Source of the DNA: Haladaptatus sp. DYF46
GTDB lineage: Archaea; Halobacteriota; Halobacteria; Halobacteriales; Haladaptataceae
Assembly (NCBI RefSeq): GCF_021083305.1
Contig: NZ_JAJFAY010000007.1
Coordinates: 1-64,000, forward strand
Reading direction: 5' to 3'
Length of the DNA stretch: 64,000 bases
Positions within the stretch are counted from its first letter, which is position 1; each line of letters begins with the position of its first letter. Below, in pieces: positions 25,123 to 34,791 of the stretch. The translations under genes and the position numbers were made by a program. Under the pieces are notes generated by a model that was not told where the DNA came from, ran no database searches, and saw nothing but the letters and a program-made list of their open reading frames with translations.

Positions 25123-28100
25123 ATGTTTGACAACACTGATTCCGACGATTCGGACACGGATGACCGCTTGTTCAACCAACCGCAGAACGATAGTCTCCCT
25201 GCCCGGCTCGCACGCAAGCCGCTGTTGAATCGCTTGCCGGGCGTACCCGACGAAAGCGACGACCGCACCCAAGAGTTGGTGAGTCTCAACTACCCATTCC
25301 GGGGAGATCCCGCACTCGTGGATGAGTCAGGCGCACTCATCGGCGGCGTGAAGATCGAGCCCGCGAACATGGCGCTCGCCGACATCGGAACGTGGGAAAA
25401 GCGCGTGCGGTCGCTCGCTGATACGCTCGCGACCACGGTGTCGTATGAAGCACAGTGGTACAGTCCAATGCGGACGGTGAATTACGATGACCGTCAAGAA
25501 CGCTACAAGGACGCCGAACTCACCGTTCGCCGCCAGCAGGACGATCTCTCGTTCGCTGAACAGGTGCGGGCGGACGTGTGGGAAGAACGTGCTGCCGTGG
25601 TCGACCTCTACCAACAGACCACGCTTTCGCGTGAATACTACATGCTCGCGAAGGTTCGTCCCGGTGAAGGGGTGCTGGATACGACGAGCGAGGAGGGCGG
25701 CCTTGGCAACGTTCCCGGCCTTGGGGAGTTGATCGAGAAGAAAGAACTCCACGAACGAGCGGGAAGTGCCGATCTCACAAACCAATTGCTGGATACGCTC
25801 CGGCGGCGCGTCGAAGAACTTGCGACGGCACTCGGCCAGATCGAAGGATTGTCCGCCCATCCGGTGGGTTCGTTCGACCTCGCACAGGTTGCAGCCGACT
25901 ACTATCGAGCGGACAACGTGGGCGCACGCGACGAGTGGACGACCGCCCTTCGCGGCGCACCCACACCAGGGACGCTCGAAGATCCCGAGCATGAAATGAC
26001 CTACCAGCACGTCACCGCGCTCAACAATGACGAGGGTCGCCAACCCATCGAACCCGACGGCGGGGCAGTCCAGCGACCCGCTCGCGGACGCTCGCGACGA
26101 TCACCATCTGTCCCCGACGCTGATACACCGGGCGAGGTCGGAGACTGGGAGTTCGACACCGCGGCCGTGAATGCGAATGCGGTCGCAGACCTCGTATCGG
26201 GTGAGGAAGCGACCGCTGAACACTTCCGCAGTGTCCTTGCCCCCGAAGTGTTCGACCGGAGCAATCCCGACTACGTGCAGATTGACGACGATCTGTATTC
26301 GACGACACTCGCATTGCGTGAGTGGCCCGGTCAACCCGCCTACGGCGCGCTTGAAAACGTGCTGAATTACGGCCTTCCGGGCGTCGAAGTCGTCGTTTCG
26401 ACTTCTATCGAAGGGGTGGACGAGCAGAAAGCCCGCCGCGAACTGGCCGACGCTCAGGACGCCTTGACGAAGAAAGCCGAGGACGCGCTGAATTCGAAGT
26501 GGAACCCCTTCGGCAGCAAGTACGAACGGAAACTCAGCGAGGTGAGTGCAACCCTCGATGCACTCGAAGCGAGCGACTACGGGTTGTTCGACACGCAGAC
26601 GTACATCACCGTTCGGGCACCGGACACTGATACGTTGCAGACGGCGATCAGCCAGATTCGGGCCCGCTTGCAGGACGAACGTGTCTCGGCTAAGCGGATG
26701 AAATTCAATCACGAAGCGGGCTATCGAATGTCCGCCCCGACTGTCCCGAAATCGGCCTACCAACCCGTGAAAATGCTTGGGATGGGCTTGGCAAGTCTGT
26801 TCCCGTGGAGTACCCAGAACGTCGAGGAACCCGGCGGCATCGAGATCGGCGAACACGCTCACACGGGCGAGCCAACGATCCTCGACTGGTACGATTGCCA
26901 GACGGGGTACAACTTCGGCATCTACGGGAACATTGGTTCAGGGAAAACCACGACGGGCAAGCAAATCGCGTTCCGGCAGAAGACGAAACATCCCGACATG
27001 AAGCTGGTGATGGTCGATCCGCTCCAAGAGTTCACCGGCTTGTGCGAAGCGTTCGACGGCCAGCACATCATCGTCGGCGGTGACACGCCCATCAATCCGA
27101 TGCGGATTGAGCCGACGCCCACTGATCGCTTGCAGAAGATCGGCAAGCACACGCCGTATAACGACGCTGTCACCCAGACTATCGGGTTTGTCGGGAACTA
27201 CTATTACATCGAAGGGCTGAGCGGCTTCGAAGAGAAGAAAGGAACGTGGCAAAAGGCGATCAAAGCCGCGTACAAGCGGGCGGGGATCACCAAGGACCCG
27301 ACGACCCACAGCAATGCGAGTCCGACGCTGGCCGACGTGATCGACGTGCTGAAGGCCATGGTCACGGACCCTGAAACCTACGTTGATAAGGAGATTCGGG
27401 AGTCAGACGAAGCCGTCAACGACCGTCAACAGACGGCAATCGATATTGTGAACAACGATATTGAGGCGTTCAACGACGAGTACGGCCAGTTGACCAAGCA
27501 ATCGAACATCAGCTTTGACGACGCCGACACGATCTATCTCGACCTCCAACGCTACGAGAACGAGCAACAGCGTGGCGGCCTGATGATGGAATTGTTGTTG
27601 AAGGAGATGTACGAGCAGGCCAAGACCTCGCCGGAACCGCTGATGATGCTGATCGACGAGGCGAGCTACATGCTCAAAAACTCCGCCAATCTGGAATCGC
27701 TCAAACAGGCTCACCGCCACAGTCGGCACTACGACCTTTCGATTGGGTTGTTCACCCAGTCGGTGTCGGAGTTCTTCGCTGAAACCAGCGGCGACGGCAG
27801 CAACCAGACTGAGACATTGACCGAGAGTGCGGAAGTGATCTTCCAGAATCAATCGCGCCAGATCTACCACTATCTCAAGGAGATGAACGACGAACGCGGG
27901 CGAGAAATCGGGCTGAGCGAGCAAGCGGTGGAATACATCCAGGACGCCGATCCCGGCGAAGCAGGGAAAGGCTGGTCGGATGCCCTGCTTGACATTGACC
28001 AGAAAGAAAGCTACCCCCTCCGTGTGGTGATGACCGACGAGATGAACCCGCGTGAGTTCGCGTTGTACGAGTACGACGCAGCCAACGATGGCTCCGATTT

Positions 28101-28164
28101 GCAGGGCTTTTTGGAGGACTACTGCGCCGAGAGTGACGAGCAGTGGGAATGGAGGTGGTCCTAA
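25123..28164 (+). CDS. virB4: VirB4-family conjugation ATPase
   Basis: The 1013-residue protein has an N-terminal region without obvious motifs and a C-terminal RecA/HerA-like ATPase domain. Walker A is YGNIGSGKTTTGKQI at about residues 600-614, followed by LVMVDPLQEFTGLCEAFDG. Walker B is LMMLIDEASYML near 840, and QAHRHSRHYDLSIGLFTQSV continues the family core. This is the energising ATPase of archaeal type-IV-secretion-like systems. It is longer than the usual 800 residues because of an acidic insertion around residues 300-350. The stop overlaps the next ATG as TAATG. Confidence 0.88.
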   Translation: MFDNTDSDDSDTDDRLFNQPQNDSLPARLARKPLLNRLPGVPDESDDRTQELVSLNYPFRGDPALVDESGALIGGVKIEPANMALADIGTWEKRVRSLADTLATTVSYEAQWYSPMRTVNYDDRQERYKDAELTVRRQQDDLSFAEQVRADVWEERAAVVDLYQQTTLSREYYMLAKVRPGEGVLDTTSEEGGLGNVPGLGELIEKKELHERAGSADLTNQLLDTLRRRVEELATALGQIEGLSAHPVGSFDLAQVAADYYRADNVGARDEWTTALRGAPTPGTLEDPEHEMTYQHVTALNNDEGRQPIEPDGGAVQRPARGRSRRSPSVPDADTPGEVGDWEFDTAAVNANAVADLVSGEEATAEHFRSVLAPEVFDRSNPDYVQIDDDLYSTTLALREWPGQPAYGALENVLNYGLPGVEVVVSTSIEGVDEQKARRELADAQDALTKKAEDALNSKWNPFGSKYERKLSEVSATLDALEASDYGLFDTQTYITVRAPDTDTLQTAISQIRARLQDERVSAKRMKFNHEAGYRMSAPTVPKSAYQPVKMLGMGLASLFPWSTQNVEEPGGIEIGEHAHTGEPTILDWYDCQTGYNFGIYGNIGSGKTTTGKQIAFRQKTKHPDMKLVMVDPLQEFTGLCEAFDGQHIIVGGDTPINPMRIEPTPTDRLQKIGKHTPYNDAVTQTIGFVGNYYYIEGLSGFEEKKGTWQKAIKAAYKRAGITKDPTTHSNASPTLADVIDVLKAMVTDPETYVDKEIRESDEAVNDRQQTAIDIVNNDIEAFNDEYGQLTKQSNISFDDADTIYLDLQRYENEQQRGGLMMELLLKEMYEQAKTSPEPLMMLIDEASYMLKNSANLESLKQAHRHSRHYDLSIGLFTQSVSEFFAETSGDGSNQTETLTESAEVIFQNQSRQIYHYLKEMNDERGREIGLSEQAVEYIQDADPGEAGKGWSDALLDIDQKESYPLRVVMTDEMNPREFALYEYDAANDGSDLQGFLEDYCAESDEQWEWRWS

Positions 28165-28430
28165 TGCCCCCAACCATCGCCGCGTGGGGACTCTCGCTGC
28201 TCGGAAATCTGTTGCTTGCCAGTCCGCTCGCCCCCGTTGTCGAAATGTTCGGCGTGTCGCTCCCCGAGCGGTTTGCGTTTACACTTACCAGCCTCGGCAG
28301 CGGGTTTGTGAGCGATCTCTTGGTACTCACTTGTCTCTTGGCAGCCCACTTTGCCGTCGTCATGCTCGTAATCAATGCACTCCGACTCGGCCAGTATGCG
28401 AGCGAGCGCTATCAGGAGGTGGTCGCATGA
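28164..28430 (+). CDS. Small two-helix membrane protein of the secretion operon
   Basis: From the ATG at 28164 (MPPTIAAWGLSLLGNLLLAS) the protein is 88 residues, with a helix in the first 25 and another in SDLLVLTCLLAAHFAVVMLV. It overlaps VirB4 by one base upstream and the VirD4-like gene by ATGA downstream, so expression is strictly coupled. It is positioned like a membrane anchor for the coupling protein, which itself shows no obvious N-terminal helices. Confidence 0.65.
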   Translation: MPPTIAAWGLSLLGNLLLASPLAPVVEMFGVSLPERFAFTLTSLGSGFVSDLLVLTCLLAAHFAVVMLVINALRLGQYASERYQEVVA

Positions 28431-31400
28431 CGGGCTTTTTCGAAAGCGTGTATGAGAACGTGCGCGGACAGGGGAGTCCCGCCGCGCGACAGGTTGATGA
28501 CGACCTCGTGACCGATCTCTACGACCATGCGTGTGAGCAATCAGCACTCATCGGGATTCGCCCGTACAAGGACGAAGGAGGGCTTCAACGTGGGATGCAA
28601 CTATTGAGTTCGCTCCATGATGTGCAGCTCGACGGGCGGGTTCGCAAGCAGAACGTGACGCCGGGCAGTGCGTTCGAACTCGTCTACGACGATGACGAGG
28701 AGATCCTACAGTATCGATTCGCACCAGGTGACGAGGGGATGCACGACCGCTTAGATCGCCAACTCAAGACATACTACGGCGATTCGGATATTGTCGAGAT
28801 CGAGCCCGAATTCTTGGATATGGCCGCCGGACAGTACGTTGCGGCCGCTCGCCTCAAGCTGCGCCAAGACGATTCGTTCCTCCCGATCAAGCACTTCAAG
28901 CTCGATCCTGATCATTTCGAGACCGATCCCTACGACTCGATCACCTCAGAGATGGTCGGAGCCCCACATCGTCCGAACGCGGACGTGATGGTGCAGATCA
29001 TGATCAAGCCTGCGATTTCAAACGCGACGTGGGACCGTCGCAACTGGTATCACGGCATCGGCAAGACCGTGCGGCGACTCAAAGAGTCCAAAAGCGGGTT
29101 TGACGCTGGAGCGGTCCTGAGGGAAACGGCCTCAGCGATGAGTGGCGGGCAACTCGAAGGCGTTGACGCGGACGAACAGGAGAATTTCACGAAGTATCGC
29201 GAGGAAGCCAGCAACTCGAAAGCCGCGAATGTCGTTGCGAGCCAACGCGGGAAGAAAGGCTATCACGTCGATATTCGCGTGGTTGCCGTCTCTGATAGCG
29301 AAGAAGAGGCCGTGAGTCGTGTCGAGGAGACTGCTGGGATGTACCGGAAATTCTACGACTCCAGCTACGAGCAAGGCTTCACCCCGAAGTTCTTCAAACA
29401 GAAGCAACTGGGTGGCTTCTTGGAGTCAATGGCAAGCCGAGAGTGGACCGGTACCAACCAAGGAATCACGTTCGCGACCGACACGCTCACCGGGATTTGT
29501 CACGTCCCGACCGACCTCAACACCCAAGAGATTGAGTACACGATGAGCAAATCCGGGCGTGGAATTCCGCCCCGGACCCCGCGCTTCGATTACGACGCTC
29601 ACGACCTCGAACGCGCGACGAGTGATCCGGGTGCAATCCAACTTGCCATGCTCTCGGAGGACGACCCGGCCCGGCCGTACTGGTACGGGCGCGGCAAGAA
29701 GAATGGAATCGAGGCGGGCGTGACTCCCGAGATCCTGAATATTCACCAATTTGTCGGCGGCGGAACCGGGATGGGCAAGACGACATTCTTGGTGAATCAA
29801 GCCAGCCAGATCATGAATCGGGGCCATGGCTGTCTCATCTTCGACCCGAAAGGCAAGGACGCCGACGAGTTCCTACGCGAGGTGCCCGAAGATCGCGAGG
29901 ATGATTTGGTGTTCGTTGACCTCACCGACGAGTACGACGAGCAAGTGACGTTCAACTTCATGGAAGTCCCGTCGAACGCCCCGCCGGACAGTCGCGCGTT
30001 CGCGAGCGCTGTTGAAGCGCTCGCCGACGACGTGGTGGCGATTGCTGCCCAAGCGGGCGGTGACGACAACTATTGGGGGGCGTTGATGAATCGAGTCACA
30101 CGGACCCTGATCCGTGGGATGGCGAAGTCTGGACGAGACTGTACGCTCCTCGATCTGGCGTGCTGTGTCGCGGATTCGGATAATCTCGATAAGTTCCACA
30201 ACTGGATGGACGAAGAGCGGATTCACTTCATCCGCGAGTCGGCCAAACGCATTGCTGACAAAGAAGATAGCGACCTCGAACCGCTCGCCGGTCGCTTTAG
30301 CCAGTGGATTGAGAACGACGCCGTGCGGAACCTGATTAGCAACCCGGACAGTACGGTGTCGATTCAGGAAGCCGTCGAGAACGGGAAGATCGTGGTTGTT
30401 CGCAACGACCCGAGCAGCGGGGAAACCGAAAAGCGACTGTTCGCGACGGCGCTCATTCGTCGGGCATGGGTCGCGATTCGAGAAGCCGACGACAATCCGC
30501 CGTTCTACGTGATCTGTGACGAGTTCGACTCCATCGTCACCGAGGAGTCCAACATCCACAAGATTCTCTCGGAAGCCCGTGCGTTCGACTTCTGCCTGAC
30601 GCTCGCGTGTCAGAACCCATCAAATCAGTTGCCGACGAAAGTCGAGAAAGCAATTGCGAACCAGTGTAAGACGTTCATCTCCTACAACCCCGGCGGGGAC
30701 GAGGACGCTCGCCTCATTGCCAAGCAGCATTCGCGGGATATTGAGTGGGAGGATCTGATGAACATGAGTCCGTACACCTTCTTCATGCGGACGCTCGACG
30801 ACAATGACCAACTCACTCACTCCTACAAGGTGCGCGCGTTCCCACCGGTCGGTGAAGTCCGCACCGAGCAGACCGGCCAGCCCGGTCGCACGGACGCCGA
30901 GTTGGACACACTGAAACGGACGTCGCTCGCCGAGTACGGAACAACCCAACTCACGCCCGAAGAACAGCAGGAAGTCTCGCACTTCTACAGCGGCGAGCAG
31001 CAGGATGCAGAACCAACAGCAGCAGCGAGCGATCTGAGCGAAAAGGCGTGGCGCAATCAGGCGCTGAAAGCCGTCTACGACGAGACGATCCGCCACGGGA
31101 ATCCCGGCGGGTGGGTAGCTGTTGCGGAGTGTGTGGACCGACTGAACGACTACCTGCCGGACACGACCGTCAGCGACGCCGGGAAAGCATGGCGCAAAGT
31201 CTTGCAGGAAATCCCCGATCCGTACATTGACCGACGCGAAGTCGAAGACGAAATGCAGGTCAAACCACTCGATACGGGATTCCTGAACCTCGGCGACTCG
31301 GAAAACGACGGGAACGCCGAGCACTGGGCCCCGATGGCCGACGCCTACATCCCGATGACCCAACTCGGCTTTATCTTCGAGATTCCCGAGCAGACCGGCG

Positions 31401-32302
31401 ACGCCATGCCCGACGGCCTTGCGCGAACGGACGATATGCTCGCGATCATGCCGGACGACGACCCCGAGGAAATCACCGAGAAAGTGACCAGCTACCGGCA
31501 GCAAAAACAGCTCCCCTATCGTCTTGCCGGGACCAACGATGCCTATATCGAGAGCGAACACACGACGGGAAGCAGCCAACCCTCCCAGACAGTGAAGAAT
31601 CTCGCCCAAGCCCACAACGCGGGCCATCGCTGTCTGTTCTTTGCCCGTGAAGACGTGGCGACAAACGTCTACGATACGGTCGCTCATGAGCCAATGTGCT
31701 GTCAGAGTTCACACCCCGACGACAGCGAACGGCGATTCTACACAGGGACCCAGCCGTTGAAGATCGACGGACAGGCCATGACGCGACCGGGAAGCCGTGA
31801 TAATATCTGGGTGCATGATGAACAGACCGGCGAATACATCCTACGAGACTCCGATGGGACGGTTCACGCCCGCTTTGACACAGCAGCGGACATCTACACG
31901 GATGCAAGTGCGTACCCAGACGAGGGCGAGCGCAACATCATGCCCCCAGTGATCCCCGAGTACGAGATTAATGGGGATCTCCACGAAGTCGAATGGGATG
32001 TGATCGTTGTTCCGACCCCAGCAACGGACGAGAACGACGAGAAAATTCCGCTCACACCGATGGACCTTCGACTGTATGAAGGCAGCGAGCAGACGCCGCT
32101 GCTCGATCTGGTGGACAACGTAGCTCCCCACCGACAACAGCCGACCAGCGAAGACGAGTCGGTCACAGACGAGCAGCAGACCGACGAGAGTCCTGAGGCG
32201 ACCCCCGTCAGCAGAACTGAGCCAGGGACCGAAGCAGATGCCGACAACGGGAACTGTGAGAAAGAGGAGGACGCGACGAACTCCCTCAACGAACTACGAT
32301 AG
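28427..32302 (+). CDS. VirD4/TraG-like coupling ATPase
   Basis: The 1291-residue protein (MTGFFESVYENVRGQGSPAA) has a 430-residue N-terminal region. Then come Walker A FVGGGTGMGKTTFLVN (about residues 442-457), LIFDPKGKDADEFL, NDPSSGETEKRLFATAL and Walker B FYVICDEFDSIV (about 693-704). The motif LTLACQNPSNQLPTKVEKAI and the sequence after it match the VirD4/TraD coupling family. A C-terminal extension of about 450 acidic residues has no clear domain. The start overlaps the small membrane gene (ATGA). It should deliver DNA to the VirB4-energised channel. Confidence 0.82.
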   Translation: MTGFFESVYENVRGQGSPAARQVDDDLVTDLYDHACEQSALIGIRPYKDEGGLQRGMQLLSSLHDVQLDGRVRKQNVTPGSAFELVYDDDEEILQYRFAPGDEGMHDRLDRQLKTYYGDSDIVEIEPEFLDMAAGQYVAAARLKLRQDDSFLPIKHFKLDPDHFETDPYDSITSEMVGAPHRPNADVMVQIMIKPAISNATWDRRNWYHGIGKTVRRLKESKSGFDAGAVLRETASAMSGGQLEGVDADEQENFTKYREEASNSKAANVVASQRGKKGYHVDIRVVAVSDSEEEAVSRVEETAGMYRKFYDSSYEQGFTPKFFKQKQLGGFLESMASREWTGTNQGITFATDTLTGICHVPTDLNTQEIEYTMSKSGRGIPPRTPRFDYDAHDLERATSDPGAIQLAMLSEDDPARPYWYGRGKKNGIEAGVTPEILNIHQFVGGGTGMGKTTFLVNQASQIMNRGHGCLIFDPKGKDADEFLREVPEDREDDLVFVDLTDEYDEQVTFNFMEVPSNAPPDSRAFASAVEALADDVVAIAAQAGGDDNYWGALMNRVTRTLIRGMAKSGRDCTLLDLACCVADSDNLDKFHNWMDEERIHFIRESAKRIADKEDSDLEPLAGRFSQWIENDAVRNLISNPDSTVSIQEAVENGKIVVVRNDPSSGETEKRLFATALIRRAWVAIREADDNPPFYVICDEFDSIVTEESNIHKILSEARAFDFCLTLACQNPSNQLPTKVEKAIANQCKTFISYNPGGDEDARLIAKQHSRDIEWEDLMNMSPYTFFMRTLDDNDQLTHSYKVRAFPPVGEVRTEQTGQPGRTDAELDTLKRTSLAEYGTTQLTPEEQQEVSHFYSGEQQDAEPTAAASDLSEKAWRNQALKAVYDETIRHGNPGGWVAVAECVDRLNDYLPDTTVSDAGKAWRKVLQEIPDPYIDRREVEDEMQVKPLDTGFLNLGDSENDGNAEHWAPMADAYIPMTQLGFIFEIPEQTGDAMPDGLARTDDMLAIMPDDDPEEITEKVTSYRQQKQLPYRLAGTNDAYIESEHTTGSSQPSQTVKNLAQAHNAGHRCLFFAREDVATNVYDTVAHEPMCCQSSHPDDSERRFYTGTQPLKIDGQAMTRPGSRDNIWVHDEQTGEYILRDSDGTVHARFDTAADIYTDASAYPDEGERNIMPPVIPEYEINGDLHEVEWDVIVVPTPATDENDEKIPLTPMDLRLYEGSEQTPLLDLVDNVAPHRQQPTSEDESVTDEQQTDESPEATPVSRTEPGTEADADNGNCEKEEDATNSLNELR

Positions 32303-32806
32303 ATCGGCGTTATTCACGATCTCAGTTACTTTTTGCTGTGTTGCATCGTCGTGCGTTGCGGTGAGTACTTGGAGAATATCGATGATCGTCTCACGGCGTT
32401 GGCGGGTTTCACGCTCTAGTTCCTCGATCCGATTCTCTAAGGCAGTCACACGCTCTGCGGTGGCCGCACCAGCAGGCGGGGAAAGAACGTCTGGATTCTC
32501 ATCGATGAGTGCCCTTCCATCTGCGGTGAGTTGCCAGACGCGTGCCTTGCGACCACCGCCGCCGCTGTATTCTCGCCGCCCGGTGTCCTCGATCAGGCCC
32601 CACCGTTCCAGTGTCTTCAGATGATGGCTCATGCTGCCGGTGGGAATATCGGCGCGTTGTCGGAGTGTTGAGGTATTGAGTTGGTCCGTTTCAGCGGCGT
32701 CAAACACGCCGAGGAGATTGCGCCGATGGGGACTCCCGTGATTCAGCTTCTGCTCAATTTCGTCGGGGGTGAGATCCGTGGTGGTGGTGGATGTATCAGA
32801 TACCAT
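32294..32806 (-). CDS. ArsR/MarR-type winged-helix regulator with coiled coil
   Basis: The 170-residue protein contains a winged helix, RRNLLGVFDAAETDQLNTST then IPTGSMSHHLKTLERWGLIE, with a wing REYSGGGGRKARVWQLTADG. A C-terminal coiled coil follows (TAERVTALENRIEELERETR). Its 3' end overlaps the end of the VirD4-like gene by nine bases, so the two are convergent. It is the nearest regulator to both the secretion operon and the repeat-rich tract that begins just upstream of it. Confidence 0.8.
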   Translation of the reverse strand: MVSDTSTTTTDLTPDEIEQKLNHGSPHRRNLLGVFDAAETDQLNTSTLRQRADIPTGSMSHHLKTLERWGLIEDTGRREYSGGGGRKARVWQLTADGRALIDENPDVLSPPAGAATAERVTALENRIEELERETRQRRETIIDILQVLTATHDDATQQKVTEIVNNADLS

Positions 32807-34382
32807 AGTTTCTCACATGCAACGATAATGAACTGAGACGACTATAATATTACGGTTGGGTCCAAGTGTATCAGCAACTCCCGACTGCTGTGCATGAAGC
32901 GGAAACAAACGCCAAAAAATAACGCCATGGGGGTATCCCCACAGTTCTATCAGAAACTGTAAATGAGAGTGCGCGACACACCGCGGGGCGAGTACGCCCC
33001 GAGAAGAGGAGGGAAATTCAGGTGGGCGCCAAAGGCAAAGTGACGAGTGTAACAGCAACAAGAGGCACCCCCAATTTGTCACAAAAGTGATGGTGGAGGA
33101 TATGAGGTGAACAGGGGCACCCCAGCAGGCACAGAACAAGCGAGAAACCGACGAGCGAACAGCCCATCAACAGGGCGCGAACAGAGGGGACAGTCCACCC
33201 GAGAACACGAGGAGAAAAAGAACAGAGTGAGGACGTGGGACAGTCAGGCCATGCCGAACCCAGAGAAAACAGAGAAACGAGACAGGGACAGTCCAGCAGC
33301 GCGACCAGCAGAGCAAGCAACAGAGTGGACCAACAGAAAACAGGACGACGGGGAGGACGGAGACAAACTGAGGAGCAGCGGTGAACAGGGACCGAGAGCG
33401 CTGGCGTCCAGGACAGCCCGAAGACCGTAGCAACCGCGGCAGGCGAGAAGCAGTGAGTCACGGCCTGAACAGTACGGAGAGCGACGAGACAGCCGACAGT
33501 GAGAGTGCAACCACACCAGAATTCTTGCAAAACATCGCGAACAGTAGCACCCCAGAGACAGAGTGATGACCACGAGAAAGAACGTAGCACGACCATGCAG
33601 GACAGTCACTGGGCGTGACAAGGCCGGACAGTCCACTTCTGGCCGGACAGGCCCGACAGAACGCTGTGCGTCTGGTGTGGGGGTGCCACCTCTGCACCCG
33701 AACAGAGGGGGTGCCGACGAGCGCCACATCTCTACTCACAGCCAGAGTAATGGCCGGGTGCCATCACCAGCACGCTTCATCTGGGTGCCGATATGACGGC
33801 ATAATCTGGGTGCCAGCTTCAGCGCACCAGTGGGGTGCCAACGTGGACGACACACCACAGTTTCAGTGAGCGCACCACACGAGGAGAAGCGACGACAGCG
33901 GGCAGCACCGTCAGCACGTGGGACTGTCCACCAGCGACAGACTGTCCTGTCCGCCGGCCACCGACAAAGGGGACTGTCAAATCTGGCGACCAGTACGCCG
34001 AGCCTCTAGCTAGCTGCGGCGTCGACGGCGCGACACACCAAGTACAAATCATCACGCACAGCAGGGCCGACTGTCCTCCGGGCGAGACACTGAATTCTCT
34101 GAGCTCGAGCAGCACCAGACTGTCAGCCCAGCACGGTCCACGAGGGACTGTCACCCGGAGCGACGTACGATGGGCCAGAGAGGGACGAGGACCACTGAAG
34201 ACGGCCAAATTACTCCGGAAATGTGGTGTCCTCTCTCCGAGCAATCTGACTGTCCACCGGCTACAAGAGCCTGACTGTCCCACCCGCGTTAGCAGAAAGC
34301 GGTCATTCGGCCGAACTGGGGCCATATTATCTCTCGACAATAGTAGGAATATTTATTTTTCCTGACTATCTATTGTTGGCTA
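32807..34382. other. Gene-free tract packed with oriented short motifs; candidate origin
   Basis: GACAGTC occurs at 33189, 33239, 33287, 33601 and 33627. Its complement GACTGTC occurs at 33922, 33940, 33972, 34069, 34118, 34146, 34248 and 34273, with no mixing. GGCACCC at 33064 and 33116 is mirrored by GGGTGCC at 33681, 33709, 33756, 33783, 33808 and 33833. Most GACAGTC sites extend to the near-palindrome GGACWGTCC. The left half is purine-rich on the plus strand. Overlapping ORFs are low-complexity shadows. It could be a replication origin, centromere or transfer origin; no replication initiator gene was recognised nearby. Confidence 0.7.
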
Positions 34383-34676
34383 ATGATAAACCTCCAATAC
34401 CGATCACCCCAGACTCCACTTGGGCTGTTTGTTGGAGCGTGGGCTATCTGGTCGCTTTCTACAATTTGGACAAGCGGGATTAACTGGCAAAGTTGGGGTG
34501 CTGTTGCCTTCGTTGGCGGTGTCACAGCTGTCTGTCTAGGTTGTCTTGTTTGGGCAATTGGTACAGCGACCGGTGATTCTTCGGAGCGGCCAGCACCGTA
34601 TCGGCGACTTATGCAACTCTTTGGCGCGCTTGGAATCCTGTTTCTCGGTGCTATTGCTCTTGCAGCTTTTCTCTAG
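34383..34676 (+). CDS. Small membrane protein
   Basis: The 97-residue protein (MINLQYRSPQTPLGLFVGAW) has about three hydrophobic segments: LGLFVGAWAIWSLSTIW, AVAFVGGVTAVCLGCLVWAI and LMQLFGALGILFLGAIALAA. No family is recognised. It lies right after the repeat-rich tract, and an AT-rich promoter-like stretch (ATATTTATTTTT) precedes it. Confidence 0.6.
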   Translation: MINLQYRSPQTPLGLFVGAWAIWSLSTIWTSGINWQSWGAVAFVGGVTAVCLGCLVWAIGTATGDSSERPAPYRRLMQLFGALGILFLGAIALAAFL

Positions 34677-34791
34677 GTTTAAAACGGCTGTTCAGGGGTC
34701 ATATTACTCCACGAGCGTGTAGCCAGACCTATCGTGTCGCACATTATTCTTCGTCCCCAATATTGAACTAAACACAGAGACGACCACCAGT

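Noticed and set aside
25327..28173. Long minus-strand ORFs antisense to virB4
   Set aside because: GC-rich third positions of virB4 keep the antisense frames open; their composition is basic and His-rich, unlike haloarchaeal proteins.
28052..28426. N-terminal extension of the VirD4-like protein
   Set aside because: It would overlap virB4 and the small membrane gene out of frame and is Arg/Cys-rich; the ATG at 28427 with ATGA overlap is the natural start.
33189..34279. CRISPR array
   Set aside because: The repeated words are only 7-9 bases, spacing is irregular and orientation changes; no cas gene is near.
33018..34340. Several long ORFs on both strands in the motif-rich tract
   Set aside because: They overlap each other in all frames, have low-complexity composition rich in Arg/Ser/Cys, and show no domain. 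Their openness reflects base bias and repeats.
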